DNA from: Trueperaceae bacterium
Lineage (GTDB): Bacteria; Deinococcota; Deinococci; Deinococcales; Trueperaceae
Length of the DNA: 64,000 bases
Reading direction: 5' to 3'
NCBI GenBank assembly: GCA_036381595.1
Contig: DASVCN010000041.1
Location: forward strand, 62,001-126,000
The notes under the pieces are model-generated. The model was given only the letters and a program-made list of their open reading frames with translations, was not told the DNA's origin and did not search any database. Shown here in pieces: positions 51,238-60,047 of the stretch. The stretch's first letter is position 1. The number at the start of each line of letters is the position of its first letter. Both the position numbers and the translations under genes were made by a program.

Positions 51238-51266
51238 ACTGCTCTGACCAACTGAGCTAAGGGCCC
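51190..51266 (-). tRNA. tRNA-Ile2 (CAU anticodon), integration site
   Basis: 77-nt cloverleaf with encoded CCA. The 7-bp acceptor stem is GGGCCCT/AGGGCCC, the anticodon loop CTCATAA gives CAU, and the T loop is TTCAAGT. It resembles Escherichia coli ileX closely (GCTCAG D arm, GCTGGTTCAAGTCCAGC T arm), so it is read as the lysidine-modified isoleucine tRNA rather than methionine. The 3' 48 nt are repeated at the other end of the integrated element. Confidence 0.93.
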
Positions 51267-51391
51267 TCGAGACCGCGACCTGACGGCCACCCGAGCGGGA
51301 TCGATTCTACCAAATGGACTCTCGCGCGGGGCAGGCGTGTAGACATTCCCATCGCCAGGCGCAGTACCTCCGTTGCTAGAGTTCCTGTTGA

Positions 51392-52219
51392 GTGCCGAGG
51401 ACGAAGAAGACAGCCGCCACCCTAGCAGCCGCGGAGGCACAACACCTCGCCGTGCCCCACCCCGACCGCTGGTTCGAGTTCGCCCACGAACTCGACGGTT
51501 ACGCGATCGCCGAGGAGTTGGGCGTCGACCTGTCGCGCACTTGCAGCCGCTTGATGGACGAGCATGGTGCTACCGGGCGCTGGGCCCGTTCCCTGCTCGA
51601 GCTGAGGCTGGTCCTCTTCTTCCTCGCCCGCGCCTCACGCTTCACCGCCGGCCTGACGGCGTGGCCCGAGAACGGGACCGATGGCCCTGGGCTCCTCCTC
51701 GCGACCGGACCGGGTGAGATGCCCGGGTACGGGGACGAGATAGTCAGCCTCCTGAACGCTATCGCTGTCGAAGAGGACGAGAAACGCGGCGCGGAGGACC
51801 CGAGCGGCGACGCCCGACTGATCCCCGACGCGTTGGAAGTGGGAATCGGCGGGTACTTCGGACCGAGCTACCGGATCGGGTGGGAGAACGGACGGATCGT
51901 CTACGAGGGGCACGAACCCGCCGAGGAAGATGGTCGCCGCGAGACGATACGCCTCCACCGCTTCGTACGGCCAACTGAGCGCCGGTGGCGAGGGTTCTGG
52001 AAATCGCTCGATGACCTGAGCGCCTGGGACTGGGAGCGGCACTACGAGAACCCGGGCGCGCTCGACGGTACGGGCTGGCACCTCACGGTCGAGCGGAACG
52101 GCGTGAGGCTCGAAAGCGAGGGCTCCAACGCCTACCCGGGCGGGCACTCGGCCTCACGGGAGTTCAGGGGCCTCCTGGCCGCCGTCCGGCGTCTACTGGG
52201 AGGGCTCCCTTTCGCTTGA
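51392..52219 (+). CDS. Hypothetical protein
   Basis: 275 aa, no recognised family. The N-terminus is basic, then RWFEFAHELDGYAIAEELGVDL. The C-terminal 60 residues, with WHLTVERNGVRLESEGSNAYPGG followed by a REFRGLLAAVRRLLGG helix, resemble a compact beta-rich domain seen in assorted bacterial proteins, including some immunity proteins. Start is GTG. First chromosomal gene after the tRNA. Confidence 0.65.
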   Translation: MPRTKKTAATLAAAEAQHLAVPHPDRWFEFAHELDGYAIAEELGVDLSRTCSRLMDEHGATGRWARSLLELRLVLFFLARASRFTAGLTAWPENGTDGPGLLLATGPGEMPGYGDEIVSLLNAIAVEEDEKRGAEDPSGDARLIPDALEVGIGGYFGPSYRIGWENGRIVYEGHEPAEEDGRRETIRLHRFVRPTERRWRGFWKSLDDLSAWDWERHYENPGALDGTGWHLTVERNGVRLESEGSNAYPGGHSASREFRGLLAAVRRLLGGLPFA

Positions 52220-52385
52220 GGAAGACTCCGCTGTCCCCACAACCGACAGCTACCGATCACCATTTATAATCGTGGTTCGGACCCGCGGGCGCACGGTTGC
52301 GCGCGCAGTCGACAGCCGAGTCAGGCTGCGTTCCGATCGAATCGAACAGACGGGCGCCCTCGGGGGCGACGTGACGAGGTGAAAA

Positions 52386-52850
52386 GTGCCGAAGAAGCCG
52401 ATCTACCTGACCGCCAAGGGGCTCGAGAAGATCAAGGAAGAGCTTCGCTACCTCAAGGAAGAGAAACGCCAGGAGTTGGCGGACAACATGGGTACGGCGA
52501 TCGCCGATGGTGATCTTCGCGAGAGCGCAGCTTACGACGAGGCTCGCATGTTGCAGAGCGCGAACGAGGCGCGGATCGCAGACCTCGAGGAGATCGTCCA
52601 CAGCGCCGTAGTCGTCGAGCACGAGGAGGGCGCGGAAGCGGTAGCCGACCTGGGCGCTAGCCTCGAACTCGAAGACTCCAGCGGCGAGCGCGTGAACTTC
52701 CACCTGGTGGGCACCCACGAGGCGGACGTCCTCGAGAACCGCATCTCCGACGAGTCGCCGCTGGGCAAGACCCTGGTTGGCAAGCGCTCGGGGGATCAGG
52801 TCGAATGGAACGGCATCGATTACAAGGTGATCAACGTCAGCTACGAGTAA
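52386..52850 (+). CDS. greA: Transcription elongation factor GreA
   Basis: 154 aa, normal length. The N-terminal coiled coil has the acidic tip DGDLRESAAYDEAR, keeping the Asp and Glu that promote RNA cleavage by backtracked RNA polymerase. This argues for GreA rather than the inhibitory Gfh1 paralogue of this phylum, whose tip is more acidic. The C-terminal FKBP-like domain includes VGTHEADVLENRISDESPLGKTLVGK. GTG start with GAGGTG upstream; TATAAT-like sequence near 52263. Confidence 0.92.
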   Translation: MPKKPIYLTAKGLEKIKEELRYLKEEKRQELADNMGTAIADGDLRESAAYDEARMLQSANEARIADLEEIVHSAVVVEHEEGAEAVADLGASLELEDSSGERVNFHLVGTHEADVLENRISDESPLGKTLVGKRSGDQVEWNGIDYKVINVSYE

Positions 52851-53005
52851 GCCGGTCTGACCGCGCGGCTTGCGTGGGCTCCCGCGACGCCTGCGTGGGC
52901 TCCCATGCGAGTTCCGCGGGCTCGGTGGGGCTTTCAAGAGGATCTATTATCTGTCCTTTAACAGCCGGTCACGCTTCTAACAGGAGGCCGCTGGTAGATT
53001 GAAGC

Positions 53006-53599
53006 GTGCTGAGAACCGCGCTCCTGGTTTTCGCCGTCTTCATCACGGTTCTGGTGGTCCTCTCGCTGCTGCCCGACCGTCGGGCGGCGTTACCCGAACA
53101 GCAGATAAAACTGAGCGACGCCCAAGTGACGCTCTTTCCGCAGGCGGACCCCGAGGCCGTCTGGCGTTTCGACGCGCCGCGCGCCGAGTATGACCCCGAG
53201 GAGGGCACTTCGGTTCTCTTCGATATAAACGAAGGACGCCGGGAGGTGGGGGGCGAAGTCGACTTCACGGTGGCTGCCGAGAAGCTGACGATCAACCGCG
53301 AGGACGACATCCTCGGCGAGACGATTTATGCCTACCTGGTGGAGAGCGGCGACTGCCTCACGATGCGTGGGTCCAGCGAGAATCCGGTCGTCATCGACCA
53401 GCAGCAGGGCGACTTCATCGTGCCGGTCATGGAGGTAACCGGGCCCAACTGGGGCGATGACACCCGGATCGAGAACATGATCGTCTCCTTCGACCTCACC
53501 GACTTCGACGGCGGCGGACCGGGCACGACGACAGTCGCGGAGCTCCGTATCGGTCCCGCCGACGAAAGCAGAAGGGAAACAGTGTGCGCAAACTCCTGA
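53006..53599 (+). CDS. LptC-like membrane-anchored protein
   Basis: 197 aa. A single N-terminal TM helix (LLVFAVFITVLVVLSLL) anchors a beta-rich domain with DAQVTLFPQADPEAVWRFDAPRAEY. In LPS bacteria LptC-type proteins pass lipid from the inner membrane to LptA. It begins a three-gene chain with two OstA-like genes, overlapping the next by 16 nt. This is probably the outer-envelope lipid or polymer path of the organism. Start is GTG. Confidence 0.7.
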   Translation: MLRTALLVFAVFITVLVVLSLLPDRRAALPEQQIKLSDAQVTLFPQADPEAVWRFDAPRAEYDPEEGTSVLFDINEGRREVGGEVDFTVAAEKLTINREDDILGETIYAYLVESGDCLTMRGSSENPVVIDQQQGDFIVPVMEVTGPNWGDDTRIENMIVSFDLTDFDGGGPGTTTVAELRIGPADESRRETVCANS

Positions 53600-54507
53600 G
53601 CCTCCTCGCATGCCTGACGCTGCTCACCGCCCTGGCCCAGGAGGTCAGTGAGGAGCGGATCATACGCATCGACAGCCAGGGAGCCGACATAGGCGGAGAC
53701 TTCCGCTACGGCCCCCATGAGTACACCCACCCCGAGCCGGACGGCATCGTCGCCACGGTTTCGAATCTCACGATCCTGTCGGGACACGCGATCCTCCGCG
53801 TCCCGCCCGAGGAGCAGGGCGATGTCACCCTCAGCCAGGCCGCCGGTCGCCGGCAGGCGATATTCGATGGGGGCGTCCAGGTGCAGCGCGGTGACCTCAG
53901 CGCTACCGGCCCTCAGCTCAGCTACAGCGAGGCCACCGGCCTTGGCACCCTCGCGGGCGGTGCCGAGATCGAGATAACTCCCGAAGAGGAGGGTGAGGAC
54001 CCGGTCTTCATCACCGCACAGGAGGTCGAGTTCGACGTCGACACCGACCGTAGCATCAGCCGTGGCGATGTCGAACTGGTAAGCGGCAACCAGCGGGCGA
54101 GTTCGGGGGAGCTACTCTACGAAGAGGAGCGGGGCCTGGCCTGCCTCTACAGCGAGAGCGGCCAGGTAACTCTCACCAGGACGGACGAGAACGGCGAGGA
54201 ACTCGTCATCACGGCCGACGAGACCTGCGTCCTCACCGAAGACGAGAAGCTCTACGCCAGGGGGAACGTGACCGTCGTCGACGGGAGCATCACCTCCACC
54301 GGCGAACAGGTCTTCTTCGACGACGAACAGTCGATAGCCGAGATCATCGGCTCGCCGGCGCACTCTGTGGACGAGGCCAACGGCGTGGAGTTGACGAGCG
54401 ACAGGATCCGCCAGGACATCGAGTTCGACTTCTTCGAGGCGATCGACGCCACCGTGCCCAGCGACTTCGACCCTCAGGCGTTCGAGCCGACCGCAGAAGC
54501 TGAGTGA
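53584..54507 (+). CDS. OstA/LptA-like envelope protein
   Basis: 307 aa. Signal peptide (LLSLLACLTLLTALA), then repeating beta-strand units of the OstA type: GRRQAIFDGGVQVQRGDLSATG, ITAQEVEFDVDTDRSISRGDVELV and KLYARGNVTVVDGSI. Strands of about 20 residues stack as a beta-jellyroll in LptA. The chain is very acidic. Overlaps both neighbours (16 nt before, 4 nt after). Confidence 0.78.
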   Translation: MRKLLSLLACLTLLTALAQEVSEERIIRIDSQGADIGGDFRYGPHEYTHPEPDGIVATVSNLTILSGHAILRVPPEEQGDVTLSQAAGRRQAIFDGGVQVQRGDLSATGPQLSYSEATGLGTLAGGAEIEITPEEEGEDPVFITAQEVEFDVDTDRSISRGDVELVSGNQRASSGELLYEEERGLACLYSESGQVTLTRTDENGEELVITADETCVLTEDEKLYARGNVTVVDGSITSTGEQVFFDDEQSIAEIIGSPAHSVDEANGVELTSDRIRQDIEFDFFEAIDATVPSDFDPQAFEPTAEAE

Positions 54508-55295
54508 TGCCTCGCCGGGTCGGCGCGCTCCTGTTCCTGCTCGCTCTGGCCGGTGGTGTCGCCTTGGGGCAGACCCCTAACGTCGCTCGCATCGAGCGCA
54601 ACGACACCACGATCGTCATCACCAACGAGGCGCTGGCAGAGAACGGCGCAAGAACCGTTGGCAATCTCCCTTGTGAGGGCGTTCGCACCAGCGTGTTCCT
54701 TGGCCCACCCAACGATGTGGAGATGGTAATCGACGACGAGACGACTATCCGCTCGTCGATCGCGATCATCGAACGGCCGCAGGGGGACGAGGGTAGCGAG
54801 GGGCAGGAGACCATCGAGATGCTCGACGGCACCATCGTCTTCGCGCCCAGGCCGCCTTGTCCAGAGGAGTTCATCCCCGCCGAGGATCAGACCGTCGTGC
54901 TGGAGCAGGGCAGAACGACGATATCCGCCACCCGTTTCTTCCTGGACCGCGAGGTCGATGTGGCCCAGCTCGAGGGTCCCATCGGCCTGCGGCGGGAGCC
55001 GGAGGGGGACGCCGAGCAGCTGAGCGCGACGGCCGATTCGATGACCTACGACCTCGAGACCGACCGCTCGACCCTGAGCGGCAACGTGCGGGTAGAGGCC
55101 GGCGATCGGGTGACCGAGGCGGAGAAGCTCGAGCTGGACGAGGCGGCCGGCCTCGCCACCCTCACCGGAACCCCCGCCCGCAGCGTCCAGGGCGAGGACG
55201 AGATCGCCGGGAACACGCTCCTCTACTACCTCGATTCGAACGACGTGATCGTCGTAGGCAACGTCAAGGGTGAACTCGAGGTAGACCTCGACTAG
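54504..55295 (+). CDS. OstA-like envelope protein, second copy
   Basis: 263 aa. Signal peptide (LLFLLALAGGVALG) and OstA-type strands mainly in the C-terminal half: LSATADSMTYDLETDRSTLSGNVRVEAGDRVTEAEKLELDE. The N-terminal half has two Cys (LPCEG and RPPCPEE) that may pair. ATG overlaps the upstream stop (ATGA). Its 3' end overlaps the convergent DUF3445 gene by 32 nt. Confidence 0.76.
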   Translation: MMPRRVGALLFLLALAGGVALGQTPNVARIERNDTTIVITNEALAENGARTVGNLPCEGVRTSVFLGPPNDVEMVIDDETTIRSSIAIIERPQGDEGSEGQETIEMLDGTIVFAPRPPCPEEFIPAEDQTVVLEQGRTTISATRFFLDREVDVAQLEGPIGLRREPEGDAEQLSATADSMTYDLETDRSTLSGNVRVEAGDRVTEAEKLELDEAAGLATLTGTPARSVQGEDEIAGNTLLYYLDSNDVIVVGNVKGELEVDLD

Positions 55296-56265
55296 CCGCC
55301 GCGAGCGCGTCCAGCTCTTCGAGCAGCGGTTCCTTCAGTTCGACCAGGCTCTTGTAGCGGAGCAACTCGGCGTCCATCGAACGTATCGCCGATCCCAGGA
55401 GGCGGGCCCGAATGGGATCGAGCACGCCGCGTAACGGTGAAACGTAGATCCTGATAGTGAACAGCGCGAGACCCCCGAGGGCAGTGGTGGTCTGCCTCTC
55501 TGCCCTGAAGTAGAGGCTGTCGACGAGCGGCCGATCCGGTAGCGGCGCAGGCTGGTGTGACCGCGCAGGGTTCTGATCGAGCTGGTGCGACGTGGTAACG
55601 CTCCAGACGTGCCTTACGAAAGGGCCCTTGGTGAGCATCGCCGAAACGAGGTTGCGGGAACCTGCGATGAGCCGTTCGTTGTGCGGCACCGGCTCGTGGA
55701 GTTCCACGAAGGAGGCGCCGGACCTCTGCCCAGGGTTCCAGTGGGAGGGGAAGCAGACGTGCAGCATGCTCGAGCTGTCGGCGCCGGCCGGACCGGCGAT
55801 CAGGACCAGGTCCTCCTGTACGGCCAGGGCCAGCGCGTCGGCCAGACGGGCGGTGGACCCGAGCGCCTCGAGGTGCTCGGCGATCTCGCTGGCACGGCCT
55901 TGGTCCCGCGACGACTCGAGCTCTTCCAACTCGCCGCCATGGTCCAGGCGAATACCGAGCCGCGGGAAGGTCGCGACGTTGCCGTCCAACCGGCACTCCT
56001 CTGGGTGTTCCGAAGCCAGCAGCTCCGCAACCCGCCAGAGGCCACACCTCAACCGCTCCTCCGTACCGTTGAAAACTCGGCACTGTTGTGGGAACGAGCT
56101 CAGCAACTCCAGCTTGCGAGACCGGTAATGAGGTAGTGATCGGTCGAGAACGAACCTCTGCTCGCCCGGTTCCAGTTTCCGCAGGTCGGGACGGATCCGG
56201 TAGGTGGACTCTACCGGGAACGGCACCTGCTCCGGTGGCAGGTGCGCCGGCAGCTCCACGGACAC
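55264..56265 (-). CDS. Heme-dependent oxidative N-demethylase-type protein (DUF3445)
   Basis: 333 aa. Family markers are VCFPSHWNPGQRSGASFVELHEPVP and the late SLYFRAERQTTTALGGLALFTIRIYVSPL. DUF3445 proteins include the heme-binding subunit that oxidatively demethylates dimethylamine. Partner subunits were not seen beside it. GTG start. Followed on the same strand side by the Hsp20 gene, which lies just upstream. Confidence 0.82.
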   Translation of the reverse strand: MSVELPAHLPPEQVPFPVESTYRIRPDLRKLEPGEQRFVLDRSLPHYRSRKLELLSSFPQQCRVFNGTEERLRCGLWRVAELLASEHPEECRLDGNVATFPRLGIRLDHGGELEELESSRDQGRASEIAEHLEALGSTARLADALALAVQEDLVLIAGPAGADSSSMLHVCFPSHWNPGQRSGASFVELHEPVPHNERLIAGSRNLVSAMLTKGPFVRHVWSVTTSHQLDQNPARSHQPAPLPDRPLVDSLYFRAERQTTTALGGLALFTIRIYVSPLRGVLDPIRARLLGSAIRSMDAELLRYKSLVELKEPLLEELDALAAASRGLPRVHP

Positions 56266-56268
56266 GCC

Positions 56269-56646
56269 CTACTCTTTGGGAAGGTTTACGGTGAGCAGGC
56301 CTGACTTGAGGTGGGCGCTGGTGCGTTCGCGGTCGACCGGCTCGGGCAGGGCGATGCTCCGCTGGAAGTGACCGCTCTGCCGCTCGCTGAAGAGGATCGT
56401 GGCGGATCCATCCTGCGGCTCCCTGATCCCGGCCACCAGCAGCGTCTGCCCCTGGAGCGCGATCTCGATGTTCTCCTCGGGGACCCCGGGCACCTCGATG
56501 ACCAGCCGGAACGCTTCGCCGTCGTCCAACAGGTCCGCTTTGGGGGCGCTGGCGTCGCGGCGCTCGTCCATCAGCCCTTCGATGCGGTCGCGGATGGCCA
56601 GCAGTTCCTGGACGTCACCGGCCGTGCCGAACTTCTCCAGATCCAT
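56269..56646 (-). CDS. Hsp20-family small heat-shock protein
   Basis: 125 aa. The alpha-crystallin domain spans residues 38-124 (APKADLLDDGEAFRLVIEVPGVP, then GHFQRSIALPEPVDRE and the terminal GLLTVNLPK). The usual C-terminal I-x-I extension is missing because the chain stops right after the last strand, so oligomer assembly may differ. ATP-independent holdase. Three bases upstream of the DUF3445 gene on the same strand. Confidence 0.88.
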   Translation of the reverse strand: MDLEKFGTAGDVQELLAIRDRIEGLMDERRDASAPKADLLDDGEAFRLVIEVPGVPEENIEIALQGQTLLVAGIREPQDGSATILFSERQSGHFQRSIALPEPVDRERTSAHLKSGLLTVNLPKE

Positions 56647-56690
56647 GACCCGGATTCTAGCATCGGCCCTCCGGCGTTACGGTATGGGCG

Positions 56691-57611
56691 ATGGACGAAG
56701 CCGGACCGATCGTACCCCTGCTTGGCGCCCCAACGGCATCAGGGAAGAGCGGGCTCGCTATCGAGCTGGCCCGACACCTCCCGCTGGAGGTGATTACGGC
56801 CGATGCCATGCAGGTCTACGTCGGCATGGACATAGGCACAGCGAAGCCGGGTGTGGAGGAACGGTCCCTGGTCCCGCACCATCTGATCGATCTCGTGACT
56901 CCGGCCCAGACCTTCTCTGTCGCCGACTGGGTGAGGGAGGCCGAAGAGGCCATCGCTCAGACCCTGGCTCGAGGCCGTCTCCCGCTGGTGGTAGGCGGCA
57001 CCGGCTTCTACCTGCAAGCTCTGTCCCGCGGTCTGCCTACCGTTCCGGCGGCCGACCCAGAACTGCAGGAGCCGATCTGGCGCGAGCTGGCGGAGCGCGG
57101 CCTCGACGCCCTCGTCGAAGAGCTACGCGAGGCGAGCCCAATCGATGCCGAACGTTCCCAGCGGAACCCGCGCCGGGTGGTCAGAGCACTGGAGGTACTG
57201 AGACGTACGGGTCGGCCTCCCAGCGAGTTCCCCTACGACGAACCGCGTTTCCGCACCTCGCTGGCGGTGCTCGAGCCGCCCCTCGAGGCGCTGCGGCCCA
57301 GGATCGTCCAGCGCTGCCGGCGGATGTTCGAGCTGGGCCTGGCAGCCGAAGTTCGTTCGTTGCTCGAGCGCTTCCCGGCCCCGCTCACCGCGATGCAGGC
57401 GATCGGCTACAAGGAGGTGGCCCGGGCTCTTAGCGGAGAGATCTCCCTGGAAGAGGCGGAACGCGAGGTGCAGTTGGCTACGGTACGCTACGCCAAGCGT
57501 CAGCTCACCTGGTTCCGACGCCAGGCGGCGGATCTGAGGTCTCCCCTGCTGGCCCAGGACGCTCTGCCGCTACTCGTGGGATGGCTCGCACGGTTGAAGG
57601 GGTTCGAGTAG
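56691..57611 (+). CDS. miaA: tRNA dimethylallyltransferase MiaA
   Basis: 306 aa. P-loop GAPTASGKSGLAIELA (residues 10-25), substrate loop DAMQVYVGMDIGTAKP, and VVGGTGFYLQALSRGLP. The C-terminal region has AMQAIGYKEVARALSGE and KRQLTWFRRQ. It adds a dimethylallyl group to A37 of tRNAs that read UNN codons. Full length, all motifs present. Confidence 0.95.
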   Translation: MDEAGPIVPLLGAPTASGKSGLAIELARHLPLEVITADAMQVYVGMDIGTAKPGVEERSLVPHHLIDLVTPAQTFSVADWVREAEEAIAQTLARGRLPLVVGGTGFYLQALSRGLPTVPAADPELQEPIWRELAERGLDALVEELREASPIDAERSQRNPRRVVRALEVLRRTGRPPSEFPYDEPRFRTSLAVLEPPLEALRPRIVQRCRRMFELGLAAEVRSLLERFPAPLTAMQAIGYKEVARALSGEISLEEAEREVQLATVRYAKRQLTWFRRQAADLRSPLLAQDALPLLVGWLARLKGFE

Positions 57612-57678
57612 TACCGGCGGCCCCGAGCCTACATTCACGCCTACGGGCGCATCCTAGGATTGCGTCCGGGGGTATGCG

Positions 57679-57930
57679 ATGAGCCTCTTGGGCCTGAGTC
57701 TGATAACGATCCTCGGTTTGATACTGGCGGTGAGCGGCGCCGTAGGGGTCGTCTACTACATAGTTCGCTACCGACGGATAGAGGAGCGCTTCGAAGAGGG
57801 CGAGACCAAGGATGTGGACGAGCCGTCCAACACCTTCGCCTCTTTCTGGCTGATAAACGGCTTCCTCCACCTCGGCATGCTGCTGCTGGTGCTGGGCGGC
57901 GTAGGCCTCATCTTCTACGGGCAGCGCTGA
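57679..57930 (+). CDS. Small two-TM membrane protein
   Basis: 83 aa. TM helices at residues 5-30 and 58-79 flank a charged loop (RYRRIEERFEEGETKDVDEPS). No family recognised. It ends 13 bp before the convergent dnaJ 3' end and lies 67 bp after miaA. Confidence 0.68.
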   Translation: MSLLGLSLITILGLILAVSGAVGVVYYIVRYRRIEERFEEGETKDVDEPSNTFASFWLINGFLHLGMLLLVLGGVGLIFYGQR

Positions 57931-57943
57931 GCCGAGGTCGTAA

Positions 57944-59122
57944 TCAGCCGGCAGTAGACGCCGCGTTCTCCTCGCCCGCGGCCAAGTCGTCTCCGTCGCT
58001 CGACTGCTTCTTGCCGCGCTTGCCGAATATCCCCTTCAGCTTGCCCAGCAGCGTCTCACGCTCGACTATCTGTTCGCCGGCCTCTTCGGCGTACTCGTGC
58101 AGCAACCGTTTGGCCTTGGCCGAGAGGCCCAGGGGCACTTCGACCTTGACGCTAACCAGCTGGTCGCCCATCCCTACCTGCCTGAGTCTCGGCATCCCCT
58201 TGCCACGCAACCTGAACTCGGTGCCCGGTTGGGTGCCGGCCGGGAGGTCGATTATCTCGGGGCCGTCCATAGTCGGTACCTGGAACGACGACCCGAGTGC
58301 GGCCTGGGCGAGCCCGACCCTCAGTTCGTAGTAGAGGTCGTCGCCGTCCCGCGTGAACTGTTCGTGGGGCTCTAGATCTATGTAGAGGTAGAGGTCGCCG
58401 GCGGGGCCACCGTCGACTCCCGCGTTCCCCTGCCGGGGCACACGCAGACGGTATCCGCCGTCGATCCCTCTGGGAAGGTTTACGGTCACCTTGTCCTTGC
58501 TCCGCATCCGACCGCTGCCCATGCACTTTCCGCAGGGGGTAGTGATCACTTCCCCCTGACCCCGGCATTCGGGGCACACCTGAGCCGTCATCACGGTGCC
58601 GAAGAACGACTGGGCCTGCGCTCTCACCTGGCCGATCCCGGAACAGGTGGGGCAGGTCTTCTTGCCGCCGCTGCCCGGCTCGGCCCGGTCGCCGTGACAC
58701 CTGTCGCAGGCGGTCATCCGGTCGAGTTCCACTTCGATCTCGGCGCCTTCACGCGCCTGCTCGAGGGTGATCGATACCTCTGCCTCGATGTTCTCGCCTG
58801 CCCGGCCACGACCAGCGGCAGGGGTTCTCACGCCCGTTCCGGCGAAACCGCCGCCGAAGACGGAGGCGAAGATGTCGAAGATGTCGCCGGTGAACTGTGC
58901 CCCCTCGTCGACGCTGCCGTACCTGTCGTAGCGGCTTCGCTTCTGCGGGTCCGATAGCACCGCGTACGCCTCGTTGATCGCTTTGAACTTCTCTTCCGCC
59001 TCCCGGTCGCCGGGGTTCCGATCGGGATGGTATCTGAGGGCTAGTTTTCGGTAGGCAGCTTTGATCTGGGAGTTGTCGGCGGCCCGATCAACTCCCAGAA
59101 GCTGATAGTAGTCAGTCATCAA
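57944..59122 (-). CDS. dnaJ: Chaperone protein DnaJ
   Basis: 392 aa. J domain with HPD at residues 32-34, then a short Gly/Phe-poor linker, and a zinc domain with four CxxC pairs ([32 protein letters not shown]); the first repeat is degenerate. The C-terminal substrate domains end in a long acidic tail. It stimulates DnaK ATPase and delivers unfolded proteins. dnaK and grpE are not in this window, so this may be one of several DnaJ copies. Confidence 0.93.
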   Translation of the reverse strand: MMTDYYQLLGVDRAADNSQIKAAYRKLALRYHPDRNPGDREAEEKFKAINEAYAVLSDPQKRSRYDRYGSVDEGAQFTGDIFDIFASVFGGGFAGTGVRTPAAGRGRAGENIEAEVSITLEQAREGAEIEVELDRMTACDRCHGDRAEPGSGGKKTCPTCSGIGQVRAQAQSFFGTVMTAQVCPECRGQGEVITTPCGKCMGSGRMRSKDKVTVNLPRGIDGGYRLRVPRQGNAGVDGGPAGDLYLYIDLEPHEQFTRDGDDLYYELRVGLAQAALGSSFQVPTMDGPEIIDLPAGTQPGTEFRLRGKGMPRLRQVGMGDQLVSVKVEVPLGLSAKAKRLLHEYAEEAGEQIVERETLLGKLKGIFGKRGKKQSSDGDDLAAGEENAASTAG

Positions 59123-59166
59123 CCCAACAGTATAACGAGGCCGATTGTGACGCTGTTAGTCAGCCC

Positions 59167-59562
59167 TCAGCCGGTCCGCTTGAGGCTCTGCAACGCCTTG
59201 GCTGCTTCTTCGGCGTTCAGTTCGCCCCGCTCCAGCCTCTCGAGGATCTCCGATCTTCGCTGGCTGCGCTCCGGTTTGGGTTCGGGGGCAGCCTCGTAGC
59301 CGAGCACCGAAACGAGCGTCTCGAACCGCTGTCTGATGGTGGGGTAGGAGAGGCCGAGGATCCTCTCGACCTCCTTGAGGTTTCCCCTGACCTTGACGAA
59401 GAGCCGCAGGAACTCCAGGTTCTCGGGGGGCAGCAGGGCGAACTCGTTGGGCTGGAACCTACCTTCGATGGTGACGCCGCTCTGGGGGCAGTGCAGCCTG
59501 GTTACTTCGAGCGGTTCCCCGCTCACCGGGCAGTGGGTAGGCATCGCGTGCTTCACAGCCAT
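59167..59562 (-). CDS. DUF2089 family protein
   Basis: 131 aa. Starts with a zinc-ribbon-like segment (THCPVSGEPLEVTRLHCPQSG) and a helix-turn-helix region (LKEVERILGLSYPTIRQRFETL). The C-terminus has the ILERLERGELNAEEAAKAL motif shared with the two upstream proteins. DUF2089 proteins are probable transcription regulators of membrane-stress operons. It begins in the stop region of the preceding gene. Confidence 0.85.
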   Translation of the reverse strand: MAVKHAMPTHCPVSGEPLEVTRLHCPQSGVTIEGRFQPNEFALLPPENLEFLRLFVKVRGNLKEVERILGLSYPTIRQRFETLVSVLGYEAAPEPKPERSQRRSEILERLERGELNAEEAAKALQSLKRTG

Positions 59563-60047
59563 CAGGCCACCTCCACTATGATCCGGGATCTCTGACCGCC
59601 CTCGACGGGACCTGTGTCGATGTCTACGAGCCTCCCCTCGGGGAGTTCCTCGTCGAGGGCCTCGAGCAGGTCGGTAAGCTGTATCCCTTCGCTGTCGAGC
59701 CTGACTCGTACCTCTTCGGGGATGAGCTTGCCGGCGAACTTAGCCAGCGCCAGAGGCACGGTCACCGCCGTTCGGCCCCCTCTGCCGTTCTCCTCGTCGC
59801 CCGAATCGATGACGATCCTGAGCGAGCGGGCGATGTGCCGGCCCGCCCGGTGTCGGCGCCTGCTCTCGCCCGAGCCGAACACCGATCCGAGTGCGGAGTC
59901 GACGGCCTCACTGACCGTACGCCCGATATCGAACGGGTCCTCCTTGCCGCCTCCCAACGCCCTCAGCAGCTCCTCTGCCTCGCCGGCGTTGATCTGCCCG
60001 TTGGCCAGCATGTCCAGGATCCGCCGGCGTTCGTCCTGTTCAGCCAT
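59562..60047 (-). CDS. SHOCT-like motif protein of the DUF2089 operon
   Basis: 161 aa from the ATG at 60047, which overlaps the upstream stop (ATGGCTGA). The N-terminal RRILDMLANGQINAGEAEELLRALG is a SHOCT-like helix pair, also present in the two neighbours. The remainder is an acidic alpha/beta region (AVTVPLALAKFAGKLIPEEVRVRL, then IQLTDLLEALDE). The frame is open to 60092, giving a 176-aa version. Function unknown. Confidence 0.75.
   Translation of the reverse strand: MAEQDERRRILDMLANGQINAGEAEELLRALGGGKEDPFDIGRTVSEAVDSALGSVFGSGESRRRHRAGRHIARSLRIVIDSGDEENGRGGRTAVTVPLALAKFAGKLIPEEVRVRLDSEGIQLTDLLEALDEELPEGRLVDIDTGPVEGGQRSRIIVEVA

Noticed and set aside
50965-51255. Open frame with the same WALLDLNQRPIDYES text
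   Set aside because: Translation of the real tRNA-Ile2 gene on the wrong strand.
51190-51266. tRNA-Met reading of the CAU anticodon
   Set aside because: The body closely matches the isoleucine-2 tRNA (ileX) type rather than elongator or initiator methionine tRNA; still, confirmation would need a tRNA-class model.
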